Assembly (NCBI RefSeq): GCF_019279795.1
Contig: NC_056745.1
Coordinates: 506,837,618 to 506,901,617, forward strand
DNA: 64,000 nucleotides
Reading direction: 5' to 3'
Source: Protopterus annectens
Lineage: Eukaryota > Chordata > Ceratodontiformes > Protopteridae
The notes under the pieces are model-generated. The model was given only the letters and a program-made list of their open reading frames with translations. It did not search any database and was not told where the DNA came from. How positions within the stretch are numbered: position 1 is the first letter of the stretch; each line of letters opens with the position of its first letter. Made by a program: the position numbers and the translations under genes. This document shows, piece after piece, positions 1 through 10,957 of this stretch.

Positions 1-1
1 C

Positions 2-68
2 TGATGGAACAGTTCCCCTTCAAAAGCTAAAAAATTATTTTTCAAAACCATTTCCATCAGATCTACCA
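2..68 (-). repeat. Inverted copy of Penelope-like RT segment
   Basis: This 67-bp stretch is the reverse complement of 564-630, with 65 of 67 positions matching by eye. The plus-strand copy codes for part of a Penelope-like reverse transcriptase. This piece is therefore the same segment in opposite orientation, and the rest of it probably lies outside the window. A head-to-head junction follows at about position 69. Confidence 0.8.
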
Positions 69-75
69 AGACAGT

Positions 76-665
76 TTTCTTTACATTACATGATGCCTCT
101 ACCTATGTAAGAATTTCTAACAATGAGTTGGTTAGAGCGTATGCAAAAGTTGACTGGGTCCTGTATGATTTTTTGATAGAGGAATTGTTAGAGCCTGAGG
201 AGTACAGATTTTTATCTGTTGAATTGCCAGTAACTCCAACCATTTTTGGGATACCCAAGGTCCATAAGGACCTTCAAAACCCACCATTTAGGCCAATTGT
301 GGCAGCAAAAGGATGAAAGACAGAGCCTATAGCAGCTTACATAGATTTTTGGTGTAAGCCATTGTTAAATAGTTACAAATGTATTAAAAGACTCATGGCA
401 CTATCTGGAAATCCTAAGGGATACAGTCATCTTGAGTGAATTTATATTTGTCACAGTTGATGTAACACATTTGTTTACAGCAATTCCACACACTGAGGGG
501 TTAAGACTGTTTGATGAAGCTTTAAAATGAAAAGAGGGTATTCACAATGTAAGAGAACTTTCATGGTAGATCTGATAGAAATGGTTTTGAAAAATAATTT
601 TTTAGCTTTTGAAGGAGAACTGTTCCATCAAATGTCAGGTGTTGCCATGGGGTGAAACACTATAC
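76..665 (+). pseudogene. Penelope-like retroelement RT fragment
   Basis: Broken reverse transcriptase of a Penelope-like element (PLE). The open stretch 128-316 contains a motif resembling the PLE fingers region, IPKVHKDLQNPPFRPIV. After stops it continues in other frames with VTVDVTHLFTAIPH-like residues near 450-490. It ends with a segment near 600-655 reading FLAFEGELFHQMSGVAMG, the PLE equivalent of RT motif B. The YxDD box and the GIY-YIG nuclease are absent because the copy stops at about 660. Several in-frame stops make it non-functional. Family assignment rests on these motifs and on their likeness to the better copy at 9.0-10.9 kb. Confidence 0.7.
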
Positions 666-1439
666 ATTTGCAAAAGTCTAGCTAACTGTTAAGGAATTCA
701 TTCTATGACTTTCTTTCAGGTTTATAGCTAAAATGTACTATAGTCTCTGTTTGTTCTCACCCCCCACACACATTACTGTGGAGTACGCTAGCTAGGTAAG
801 TTGTGACACTCAGAAACATATCAGTATCCCTCGAAATACCTGGTAAGGAAACCTTCTCAAGACAGATGGAACTCTAGCTTACCCATACTGCCTGTGAAGG
901 ATGACCTTCATTCTGCAGTTGATTAGCTGACGTTTTTTGTTGCTCGGACAGCTGTCTACAGTAGCTGCTGCACTACTCCTTGCTGTACTTCTCTTCTCTT
1001 TGTTCCTCCCCCAAGCCCCATTCTCACCCAGACCCACGTCATTTCCTTTATGTAACATAAACCTTACCCTGTCTGACATCTAATCTCTACTGATTACAAT
1101 TTCACCGTAGATATTTCCTGCATGTTTGTACCTCCACCATCCATTGCTTTTACTTAAACTCCCAATCAATACCTACTCTTAGTTAGCAAAAACATTTCTG
1201 CTGTTATAGTCTCAACAAAAAAAATTGTAAGTTATCACCATGCTCTCCATTCTGGCAATTTGCTGCTCACTCTTACCAACTTTCCAACTTCCCTATAAAA
1301 ACATTCTTTACTCATCTCAGCCTACAATTACATGCGCACACTCAAGCACACTTACATTAAATTGAACACATACCCTTCCAAACTGCAGCCAGTCAATGAA
1401 GACACAAAACACCCGAAAACACAGATGTATAGGGTACTG
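661..1439. other. Unassigned AT-rich sequence
   Basis: I see no recognisable coding motif or structured repeat. The short open stretch at 879-1079 (minus) has no family features. The part after about 1100 may be the upstream end of the L2-like remnant that follows. Confidence 0.4.
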
Positions 1440-2095
1440 TGTTAGTAGGCTGTGGCTTACACTTTTATTAAGCACAGACTCTCACAAATATTACCTACAG
1501 TCACTGTACCTTCTTCTCACACTGACTTCAACCAGTTTACTCCCCTTCAAACCTTAATCCTTCACTATATACCCAGACTTTTATTCACCAACTAAAAAAG
1601 AAAAACCTTCTCTTGAAATGTACCAATACCTCAGCATCAGTCTTCAACCCCACCTTCATTGTTCCTACATTAGGCAAATCATAGAAAACATATTTCCCCT
1701 CAGAGCCTATATTCAAAGATAATCTTTCTTCTACAGACATTAACATGGCTTCCAGATGGAAAGATATACCTTAACAGCCATCTGGATACTGACAGAGAGA
1801 TGAAATTCTTTCAAGCAAAGACAAAGGCAGTATAAAACAAGCAGTGTTCGTAGATCACACCAAGGCTTTCATATTTGTTAACCACAATCTACTAACAGTC
1901 TTCTACCATTCAGGATTAGCAGCAAAGTAACTTACTGTTTCAAGAACTTCCTCTATAACAGAAGCTTCCATATTAAAATAGGCTCCTTTTCCTCCAACCC
2001 TTCCCTTTTAAATTAAGGGATACCTCAAGACTACCCCCTCTCTTCCTTCCTGTCTCTGCCCCCCAACAAACAGACTCACAGCAATTATTCACTAC
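1440..2095 (+). pseudogene. L2-like LINE RT remnant
   Basis: Degenerate non-LTR reverse transcriptase. Reading across frameshifts, 1830-2080 gives a series like FVDHTKAFIFVNHNLL, then a GL pair, then NFLYNRSFHIKIG. This follows the usual LINE pattern (DLxKAFDxVNHxxLLxKL...GL...YLxxR). Upstream at about 1600-1700 a second weak coding-like stretch precedes it. It resembles the Jockey-superfamily/L2 group more than the L1 copies in this window. No YADD box or 3' tail is seen before the CR1 fragment begins at 2151. Confidence 0.45.
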
Positions 2096-2150
2096 TTATA
2101 ATCATTTATGCTTGATATGGTAGCATGCTGGTCAAACCTTTGTCTTGTTC

Positions 2151-2638
2151 CATAGGTTCATAGGTAGGTACTAGGCTATCTGCCCAAAGGCATTTATAAG
2201 CCTAGCCGGAATGTGTTGGCTTTTGCCACCCCCTTAGATTAGTTCCCTGTGCCTCTGTCCAGCAGAGCCACTGAAGTGATCCCCGGGGTAAACTTTCTGT
2301 TTCCCATCCACTTGTCAAGATTTCTCTTGAAGAGTGTTAGCGAGGAGCTCTGCCTAATGTAGATTGGAATCTTGTTCCAGAGCATGGGAAGTCTCTGGGA
2401 CAGGAATCAATCCCTCCAGCATGTCCTATTTATTGTTGTGGTGAGGTTTAGATCCCTGAAGCGTGTGGCTCAAGGGGATATAGTTTTCTTTAGGTTGAGC
2501 ATGTCCATCAATTCTGGGTTGGACATGGCCTTGTATGTCAGGCAGTGATCACCTCGGAGTAGGCGGTATGCAACCGAGTACAGCTGGAGTTTCTTCAGTC
2601 GAGCTGCATAGGGCATCTGCTTGAGGCCAGTGATCCTC
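2151..2638 (-). repeat. CR1 3' end (copy C)
   Basis: This is the 3' terminal part of a CR1 LINE in reverse orientation. It aligns by eye with the 3' part of the CR1 at 22.8 kb: shared blocks include AGAGCCACTGAAGTGATCCC, CCCATCCACTTGTCAAGATT and TTGTATGTCAGGCAGTGATC. The element ends at 2151 with a tandem octamer-like tail (CATAGGTTCATAGG on this strand). Short 3' octamers are typical of CR1 termini. The copy is 5'-truncated at about 2638, just after a GATCCTC that all copies share. Confidence 0.8.
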
Positions 2639-2639
2639 T

Positions 2640-3605
2640 ATTTTCTTGGTTAAACCACAATATGTGGTATTTGTTATCCAACAAGAAACTGTCCCTATGC
2701 CAAAAAACACTGGTACATTCAACACAACAATAATGCAGCATGCCTGGTTCCAAAGAGCATTGAACATAGCAATGTGTGGAAATGAGGGGTTCACCTCTGC
2801 AGTCAGCTGACTGTATAACCCCCCCCCCCTCCAGTCCATAACCCAGTTTATGCAAGGAGTTAGCACCATCTGATACAATGCTGAACCACCCCTAATGGTT
2901 ACCTGAATGAAGGCTTCTCCAGTCGATTCTAGCCCTGGTAATGGGTATGAAGTGGTTGATTGGTTTGGAAGAGGATGATGATGATCAGTAGGCAGTAGGG
3001 GCAAAAAAAAAAAAAAAAAAAAAAAACACAATAGTAGTGAAATAGACATCTGGCTTAATGAGAAACTAAATTTCCAGTGTCACATAGAAGACAAAACGTA
3101 GTATTCTTTACCTGGAAAACATGAAAATATCATACTTTACATCTAAAGAAAAAATAGCAAGAAATAATAATAGTGAGCAAAGGTATTCTTTTAGTCCATG
3201 TCTGATATGGCATTCCTTCATGGCTACCACGTCATAGAAAAACTTTTGTCCTTACAAATAACAGAAACAAGATTTGTTAATTCATAAATTTCCCCCACAT
3301 TGAAAGCACAACTGACTTGTCTTAGGAATGGCCAAATGGCTTCCTGTCAGGCAAAGTTGAGATAATCTCCTAGGATCACAACTTTTCAAACTTCTCAAAG
3401 GCTCACAGTCAGTACTGTAAGATCTCTCCCCTACAATGTATCCTCTTTTTTGCATCCCTTCCAAGAATTCATCAGTTGCAAAAACAACTTTTTTAATTTA
3501 GCACCCAGGCTATAGGAACCACTTCCTGCTTCCATTAAACAAAGCTGCACCTCCTACCCCACTTACCATATACCACAAAAAAAATCTATAGGAAGCTGCC
3601 ATGTG
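2640..3605. other. Unassigned sequence with poly-A run
   Basis: No gene recognised. It contains a C run at 2820-2830 and a poly-A run at about 3003-3026. The open stretches on the minus strand at 2549-3049 and 3282-3464 are low-complexity or have no family features. Confidence 0.4.
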
Positions 3606-3606
3606 T

Positions 3607-3945
3607 ATATTCATCCATCCATCCATCCATCCATCCATCCACAACCCCTTTTTCCCATTTTTACACATGGGTTCTGGATGTCACTTCAACAGTGACCCTC
3701 AACTAGAGCCAAGGTTTACACTGTCAGGTGGCTAGCCCTGCCACAACTGTTCTTCTGTACCACACAATTGCAAACACACACATTCAGATTCACTTTAGTG
3801 TCCAGTCCACCTACTGCATGCCTTTGGAATGTGGAAGATAACTGGAGCACCCAGAGGAAAGCCAAGCGAACACAGGGGGGATATTCAGACTTTGCACAGA
3901 AGGCACTGCAGCCGAGATCTGAACTGAAGAACTTCTTGATGTGAT
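3607..3945 (-). mobile_element. tRNA-headed SINE with L2-type tail (minus)
   Basis: On the minus strand the element begins near 3945 with a degenerate tRNA-like head. It passes through a body containing the CTTCTGTGCAAAGTCTGAAT-type block and ends at 3607-3640 in seven or so copies of the tetramer ATGG/GGAT (CATC on the plus strand). The body matches the SINE at 41.35 kb, including GTGTCCAGTCCA, the GGGTCACTGTTGAAGTGACA-type block and the AAAGGGGTTG-type block before the tail. An L2-like 3' tail with tetranucleotide repeats is typical of L2-mobilised SINEs. Confidence 0.65.
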
Positions 3946-3950
3946 GCTTT

Positions 3951-4504
3951 CATAATATTACCCCTCAAATGTCTACATCTGCTAAACTACAGGTAAATAA
4001 ACAGATTCTCTTTTCCCTTATTCTGTCTTATTCCCCCACATCTCCATCATCCCACTTGTCCTCTTAACTCCATATCACCTTTTTCATACTCTCAGAAGTA
4101 GCATATCAAAATATAAATAGCTAACCACAACTCATTATTCCTTTCCTAAACAGGTACAGGAATGTACTGCTGGAACCACTGGCGATTCCACTCAATCATT
4201 TCCAGTACAGAGCAATCATGTTCTTTTACTCTGTCTCCCGTAGCTACACTTAACTTTCATATTTCTGTTAGTAGTCATACTTTATTATATGAAGTTTGTA
4301 TTTCACATAATAACTTAATTATGTCTTATTCTTGACAGTATTTACATATTATACGGTGGAGGAATTCTGCATTTTTCCATATACACTCATTTGTAAACAT
4401 GATGTGAAGTACCTTCTACTGCTTATAAGTTATTTTAAATGTCTGCCTGGGCAGGGTATGAAAATGATCCTTGCACTCAGTGCTTTCACTAAGATGGCAA
4501 ACTG

Positions 4505-4555
<51 letters not shown>

Positions 4556-4880
4556 AAATTAATAACTTTTTGAAAAAAAAAAACAGATGTGTGTGTGACA
4601 GAGAGCAAGAGCGAGAGAGAAACTGTCCCTATGCCAAAAAAAAAAACTGGTACAAAGATGTATGAAACAAGATTACAAAAGGCAGTATGTCTCAACTGCT
4701 GGGACACAACTCATTTCACATAGGTCATATCTATCTGTTATGCCTCATGGGATGTTGATGTACTTCACTATGAATAACAGCATAAATAGAAATAAGCTGT
4801 AGATTCATTAAAGAAAACATCTGCATATCATGAGACAGTATTAGTCAGTGATGATTTTCCAGTTTAACTGAACAGGGTGT
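3951..4880. other. Unassigned AT-rich sequence
   Basis: No coding motif recognised apart from the TA microsatellite. A ~35-bp piece at 4618-4654 (AGAAACTGTCCCTATGCC followed by an A run) also occurs at 2684-2717. Confidence 0.4.
4508..4552. repeat. (TA)n microsatellite
   Basis: An uninterrupted run of about 22 TA dinucleotides. It creates artificial open frames of alternating Ile-Tyr on both strands. Confidence 0.95.
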
Positions 4881-4881
4881 C

Positions 4882-5224
4882 TAGGGTTACCACCTGTCCC
4901 ACTTTGCAAGGGACAGTCCCTCTTTGGGCAGATGTGTCCTGACAAAAAATATTAAAAATGGCAAATGTCCTGAGATTGTAGGACATAATTATGTCCCATA
5001 TTTTATGTAATAGTTGCATAAAATAGTTATTTCTGTATCTAAAATACCTAAATGTTACAAGAAACAGAATAAGCAACTAAACTGCTACAAGAATAAGCTT
5101 TTATTTAGGCAAAAAAGTAAAGTTCTATCCTTTGTACTGACCGTGGGTATGTGTCGGCCTGTAAAATCTGATGTATGGCCCGAAAATGTCCCACTTTGGC
5201 CATTTGAAAAGGTGACAACCCTAA
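4882..5224. mobile_element. hAT-like non-autonomous MITE
   Basis: The interval begins TAGGGTTACCACCTGTCCC and ends GGTGACAACCCTAA, giving imperfect terminal inverted repeats of about 14 bp (TAGGGTTnnCACCT). A GTCCCACTTTG block occurs near both ends in direct orientation. At ~343 bp with no open frame it fits a non-autonomous DNA transposon. The hAT assignment is tentative. I could not find a clean 8-bp target duplication: flanks read GGGTGTC on the left and GTGTGTC on the right, only loosely alike. Confidence 0.5.
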
Positions 5225-7510
5225 GTGTGTCAATGCAATTTAGTGCAATATTTTGAATAACAAATACAATTGCCTCAGTCGTTTTCAAGGAGTAGAAGGA
5301 ATCTATAAAACTCTCTGCTCAGTTATCTGTGCTGTTTCTCCCATTGAGTGCCAAGTGTAGATACCAGTCAAACAAAGAAAATTAAACTGCTACAACTTAA
5401 GAAAGTTTATAGCAATAGTCAACAGTAGGTCTGCCCATTAACCGACAGTGGGGAAATATACCCACGAAGGCAAAGTCCAGTATGCAAGTCAGGATAACTG
5501 ATGGACCTTGGGGTCATTACCATTATTATACATGAAATATATTTAAAATGTAATTTCATACCTTTCTTAAACAAATCTATGGTACAGTAAACAATGAGCT
5601 GTGCAGAAATTACTTCGTAAAAATGTTGCTGCTATGGTCTGTACATGCACATGTTCAGAAACATACTGAACATTGCTGCAGCTGACTTTCTGCCACTGAA
5701 ACCGTAGGTATGATTAAAGTTTATTGCTGTTTTAAGTGAGAACTGGAGGGTGCAGATATATTGTTTGAATTTACTTTATTGTTTGAATTTACTAATGGAC
5801 TGGTAAAGGTGCAAGTTCACATACTGTTTTCAGCACAGCTAAACAAACCATTTTGCAGTGACGATTGTGCATTGCCACTGCTGAAGAGGTTCTCATTGGA
5901 CAACCAAGTAATCCAGTTACAAGGCTATTCATTTTTAGAAACTGAGCATAATATGGAGTGCCAAGTATTAAGTGGTAAAAGTTGATAATGTGGGTGCTCT
6001 GTTGCAGTTTGACATTGTGAGCAGACATCTTCCAAACAGTTCTGATCTGTCAGAGTACTACCAAACAGTGAGAAGAATATGGCACTATTAAGACATGACA
6101 CTTGATGAGATTGACACTGGTCACAGGGAGCGGAAAAAAGGAGAAATGCGGATGAAGTAAAAGTTAGTGATATCCAAGTATGCACTCTATCACTGAAACT
6201 GCCGCTAAAGGTCCTGGAAAGATTCTAAGAAGGAAAACATATTAATATTGTTATAGTACATTTCATGAAAAAAACATATAAGTAACACAAGCACACTAAA
6301 TTACTTTGTGAAGAATATTTTAAAAAGTACAGTGAAGACTATTGTGGTATAACACTAAGGATCAATAAATATTCTAGCTGAACCAAAGTTAAACATTTAT
6401 GTTAACTTTTCATTTCTTTAGAAGGATAAAAAGAAATTTATAGAAGCAATTATTGATGATAGGACAGGATAAGATTAGAAATTATCCTGTAAATTCCATG
6501 AATACATTAACACAATTTCTGGAACTATTTTTCTTAGCCTTGGATATGGTAATATGAAAATTATGTCCTGAAAGGGAAACTTCACAATCATGTAAAGTTT
6601 GTTAGTATTTCCAGAGGCCCAGGAGGTTGTACACACCTATTTTATGAGAATAACTGGAAGGCAATAAGCATGTCCACTGCAACAGATATTTCATATCATA
6701 TTGCTACAGGTACTTGCTCTGTATTTAAGACTTGTCATGACAGATCTTTTTAGACAAAGTTTATAATGCACTGTATATTGAAACAGACATGTTACTTTCT
6801 TTTTTTTTTCCATTATGAAGCTGAGGTAAAGTGTCTTTTATACACTTGAGTTTCATACAGCAGCAAGTCCCCCAAGTGTCACCTTCAAATATTAACTGTG
6901 CCTTACCACAGCTATACTCTGCCCTTATGGATTCCTCTTTAAAAAAAGAATTAGTAGTGCCAGCAAACAGTACTCTCTCTCCTCCTGTGTGTAAAAATAG
7001 AAACGTTATGGAGTTAATAGTCTTAGCCTAGGACTTCACTGTATATCAGTTCCAAAAATCTCCTTCCATTACAACCATTTTCTTAAAATGCAGTCTAAAA
7101 ATGTTATCTGGTAAAGGCAGAGTCTGCATTTGGAGCATATTTGTTCATATGCACTCTTGTAGAGCATATGATCTGTGAACCACAAACACTGACGTGCACT
7201 GACAGCAACTATCATATTTTATGTTATTTTTGTCTCATCCAACTTTGCTATTTGTGGTTTAACTGTTTTATGTTGCAGGTCAGGGACTGGGTCTGGGGCT
7301 TGTGAAACTTGTCATCTGATATTCAGCTTTTGAATGGTACATGCAGTGTGAATACTTGTGATTTAGGAGAGGAATGATAATGACACAGAGCAGGAACATT
7401 TTTCATTTTTATGGTATTCTATTGCACTACCATGCAGTTAGTGCAATTAAGTAACAGGATGTAGGAATGTCCACTCCAGTACAAAAACATTTGTTGTGGT
7501 TGTTGTGGTT
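5225..7510. other. Unassigned AT-rich sequence
   Basis: About 2.3 kb with no recognisable family motif. Short open stretches (5761-5985 plus; 5792-6185 minus; 6831-7031 plus) overlap one another on opposite strands, lack domain signatures and are likely chance. I see no splice-flanked exon candidate I would defend. Confidence 0.35.
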
Positions 7511-7851
7511 ATTTTATTTTCTTTTTTAAAAATAAATTTGTATTAAAATGGTCAACAATAAAGCATATTACATACTCAATATATGTATGTAACATATCAT
7601 AAAATCAAATTATACAAGGAAGGACTAAACAGGCAATGCAAAAAGATATTATTTTGAAACAAAATGTAAAACTAATCAGGTTCATATATTTTTAGTAGAC
7701 ATTTTTTTTTATTTTCTATTCAGTTTAGTACATTTCTTACTTGCAATTATAAAATATCTAGCAGTAAGTTAATACAACTAAATGAAACATGGTATTTTAA
7801 TACTGTAGATATGATTAGTATTGTAGTTCTGAGCTCCTCTGTGATATCAGT

Positions 7852-7884
<33 letters not shown>

Positions 7885-7892
7885 TTATATAT

Positions 7893-7933
<41 letters not shown>

Positions 7934-9002
7934 TGAGAAACATAGAGAGAGAGGAAGAGATTTATATAAATATACATATGATTCTGCTCTGAAATTTACA
8001 GCATTCTATGAAATCATGATAAGCTATATATTAAAATCTTTATACAGAAGGTCGAACAAAATGTTCCTGAGAGGGGTAACAACTTTATATGACCGGAATT
8101 TATGCAGCACGTCATCTATATATACTGAGTAGCTTCCATAATAATCAGAAAATATCAATAATATGGACAGATTAACATACTCAGTGACACATTATAAATT
8201 TGTTTCAAGAAATTTTGAAAAACAAATGCATTTATGAAATTGTTCCCAGATAAAACCTTAATCTAGGTTGCTCTACTGACTCACACAACATGGATCCCAT
8301 ATAAAGGAATGGGTAAATAAATCCTTTTACATAGTATCTAAATCAACCTTGTACATATCAGATAAAGGATATTTTTCTTCACAGCATTAATAACTAAGTT
8401 TAGTTTATGTATGGTTTAGTTCCTACTTCAACATTCACTCTTAATACTTTACGAAGAGATACTTTAATAATATTTACAAATAAGAGGTATAGCTTCTACA
8501 TAAATTATTTTTCAAACATAGCTGACTGGATAATATGTCTGTGGAATCCATTTCTGAAACCTGTACTGTTTTAACAGTTGAAGAAATTATTCTAATGCAT
8601 CTACTGTTTATAAATATAAGGATTTTCAATAAAGCCTTGATACATTTTTGAATTATTGCTTAAGTCCAAGGTCTTAGTCAAGATTTGAAAAGACTGGACT
8701 GAAATTTTAATTAATACAGGCAGCTCAAATGTACACAGTGTGTCAAAAGATAAATACAGATGATCTTATAAGTTTATATTTTCTGTTTTAAAACATTTAC
8801 ACATACTTGACCTAAGAGGAAAGAAACAAAGCTTTTTTCAGAGCTCTGTATAACCTTGAAAAGTTTATAAGGTCTAGAAATTAAATAAACAATGTAAAAT
8901 GCAAAATGTTTATGTTTTTATCCTCCTTAGGAGGAACTAATTTTCAATTCACCAATCTAAGGAAGTTGGAGGATCATAACCTATATTAATTTTGGTGTAA
9001 GT
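7511..9002. other. Unassigned AT-rich sequence around microsatellites
   Basis: Very AT-rich with no defensible coding region. The beginning (TTAAAAATAAATTTGTATTA) resembles the reversed A-rich 3' end of the L1/Tx1-type copy at 36.34 kb, so this may be old L1 3' UTR on the minus strand. That is a weak inference. Confidence 0.3.
7853..7934. repeat. Compound microsatellite (CA)n-(TA)n-(GA)n
   Basis: A CA run (about 7853-7879), a TA-rich run (about 7880-7911) and a GA run (about 7912-7934) lie end to end. Confidence 0.95.
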
Positions 9003-9070
9003 TACTGGAAATAATTTTATAATAAATAACAGCATCTATTGATGAATATCTGGACCTTATTAATAAAGGG

Positions 9071-10423
9071 GTGAGGTTAGGTTATTTTTGTCAGGCAGAA
9101 GTTAAGAACAAATTTAAAGTAGAAGGTTGTAAAATGGCTTTATTCTACTGTCTGCCTAAAATACATAAGAATTTGTTAAAACCTCCAGGTAGGCCTATAG
9201 TTTCAGGGGCTCATTATTTTTTACATAATTTAGGTATTTTTTTTACATCATTTTCTTTCTTCATATGTTATGAAATTACCTTCTTATATAACTGATGTTT
9301 TCGATTTTGTGGAAAAAATCAAAAAGGTACAACTTAATCAGAACATGTTATCGGTTACTATTGATGTTAAGAGTCTATACACAAATATCAAACATCAGTT
9401 TGGGATGGAGGCTATTAGGGGTTTTTTTTGGGAGATTCCCCTGCCACAGAATATATAGTTGAACTGGTGTATTTTTGTTTGACTCACAATTTTTTTGAAT
9501 TCAATCATATCATATATCAGCAGTTACAGGGTACGGCTATGGGGGCAGTGTTTGCCCCCATGTATGCCAATCTTTTTATGGGGTTATTTGAGCTAGAGGT
9601 TATTTACAAACATAATTTTTACCATACACATGTGATTCAATACTATAGGTATGTAGATGATCTGATATTCCTAGTGGATGGTAGTGAGAATGAAGTAATG
9701 GAATTTTTTAATGATATTAATAAGAATAAATATATGTTACAATTTGATGGGTTGAAAGTTGGGCCTATTGTTCCTTTTTTAGATGTTGTATTAGATATTT
9801 CTGATGGTGTTAATTTGGTTACTTCTCTTAATAAAAAGTTTGAAGGGGGATTTCAATATTTACATGGTACTAGTGGGCATCCCTCTCATACATTAAATGC
9901 TTTACCCTACGGTGAAATGTTACGAATCCATAGATTGTGTAACAAGTCTGAAATTTTTCATAAAGAACTCAAGTCTATGGTATTATCATTTTTAGCCCGA
10001 GGCTATAGTAATGAAATTTTGAGCAACAGTTTTAATAGGCTGTTTAAGGGTACCAAACCAGTAGTGTGTAGAAATTCTACTTTTGATGTTTCTTTGAATG
10101 GTAGTACACGTGACAAAAAAGAAGTTATATATTTTGTAACTACTTTTGGTTGTTTTACCACACAATTCCTTGACATTGTTACTCGTTTTTGGTACTTTTT
10201 ATGTTCTTCAAGGAATGTACAACATTGGTTGGATTTGAATTTAAAATTTTCATATCGTAAAGGAAAAAATATAAAAAATTTTTTGGTAAAAAGTAAGTTT
10301 AGCTTACCTTCTCCAGTAATATATAGGGAACCTGCCAAAATTGGAACTTTCCCTTGTGGGAAGTGCAAAGCTTGTAAATATATTGTGCCTTATTTTTCTT
10401 TTATTAATAATGTTAAATTTTAG
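9071..10423 (+). pseudogene. PLE reverse transcriptase (frameshifted)
   Basis: Reverse transcriptase of the Penelope-like class, related to telomerase RT, which primes cDNA synthesis at the target. Three open pieces carry it: 9071-9295, 9270-9458 and 9428-10423. The last, 331 codons, contains the TAMG motif, the YVDD box at about its residues 75-78 and FDGLKVGPIVPFLDVVLD. It ends in a cysteine-rich linker (CGKCKACKY). The frame changes between pieces one and two, and again between two and three. No start codon should be assigned, because the true N-terminus was lost by 5' truncation. Confidence 0.85.
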
Positions 10424-10424
10424 T

Positions 10425-10784
10425 ATTAAGAATTGTTTTCATTGTAATTCAGTAGGTGTTGTATATTCTTTACAATGTCCTTGTAAAAAAATTTATATTG
10501 GAGAGACTAAAAGGGCATTTAAAGCCAGGCTTTTAGAGCATATTAGAGATATTAATAATGCTAATGAGGAAAGCCCTGTAGCTTTACATTTTGCACAATT
10601 CCATGGGAGTAGTAGTATTGGTTTGAAAGGTACTGTTTTAGAACAGGTCTGTGTTTCTGCATACTATAATGTGAATATTAAAACTTTTTTATTACAGAAA
10701 GAAGCTATGTATATTTTAAAATTTAAAACTATGTCTCCTTATGGGCTTAATGAGGAGTTCACTTGGAAGGCATTACTTGATTGA
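10425..10784 (+). pseudogene. PLE GIY-YIG endonuclease domain
   Basis: C-terminal nuclease of the same PLE, in a different frame from the RT. The signature starts at about 10452: GVVYSLQCPCKKIYIGET carries the GIY-like (VVY) and YIG (YIG) halves, with the PLE-typical CPC insertion between them. ARLLEHI follows, with the expected Arg and the His-containing helix. This nuclease nicks the target for cDNA priming. The reading ends at a stop at 10782-10784. The domain itself looks intact; only the junction to the RT is frameshifted. Confidence 0.85.
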
Positions 10785-10857
10785 TTGTTAGGATACAATT
10801 GAATAATTAGTTTGTATAGGGGTGTATATATTGTTACATTTTTTATTGTGTGTCATT

Positions 10858-10888
10858 CTCCTTGAAGGCTTTGGCCGAGACGTCAGAG
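10858..10888 (+). ncRNA. Degenerate hammerhead-like motif at PLE 3' end
   Basis: The sequence CCTTGAAGGCTTTGGCCGAG followed by ACGTC lies ~55 bp before the PLE terminus. It matches the layout of the minimal hammerhead ribozymes known from PLEs: a CUGAUGA core, a short stem II (AGGC/GGCC-like around UUU), GAAA, then CGUC. Relative to that pattern the first core has lost two bases and GAAA has become GAGA, so it should be inactive. The identification is by pattern only. Confidence 0.5.
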
Positions 10889-10957
10889 ATTAGAGTTTTT
10901 TACAATAAACCTGTTGGTGGACACTGTGGTTGTTGTTTCTTCTACTGGAAATAATTT

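Larger units (their letters stand above)
9018..10942 (+). mobile_element. Penelope-like retroelement with GIY-YIG nuclease
   Basis: The most complete mobile element here, 1,925 bp, flanked by an exact 15-bp direct repeat TACTGGAAATAATTT (9003-9017 and 10943-10957), best read as a target-site duplication. It is truncated at the 5' end. Coding parts in order are the RT fingers (PKIHKNLLKPPGRPIVSG, about 9155), VTIDVKSLYTNI (about 9353), GTAMGAVFAPMYANLF (about 9530), the catalytic YVDD box (about 9650), a PCGKCKACKYI cysteine cluster (about 10352) and a GIY-YIG nuclease. The RT catalytic box is intact. At least three frameshifts break the frame (about 9240-9300, 9430-9460 and 10380-10450), so this copy is dead. 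Confidence 0.88.

Noticed and set aside
2549..3049. A 166-codon protein on the minus strand with a poly-Phe run
   Set aside because: The Phe run comes from a poly-A tract, it overlaps a CR1 3' end, and no domain is visible.
2684..4654. A shared ~35-bp word (AGAAACTGTCCCTATGCC plus A run) at 2684 and 4618
   Set aside because: Too short and too A-rich to define an element; kept only as a remark.
6831..7031. A possible small host exon
   Set aside because: No splice-site pair, no coding bias and no recognisable domain. The same was judged for 5761-5985, 12991-13260 and 45438-45722.
9428..10423. Host telomerase reverse transcriptase
   Set aside because: The motifs are PLE-type and are followed by a GIY-YIG nuclease; the piece is bounded by a target duplication.
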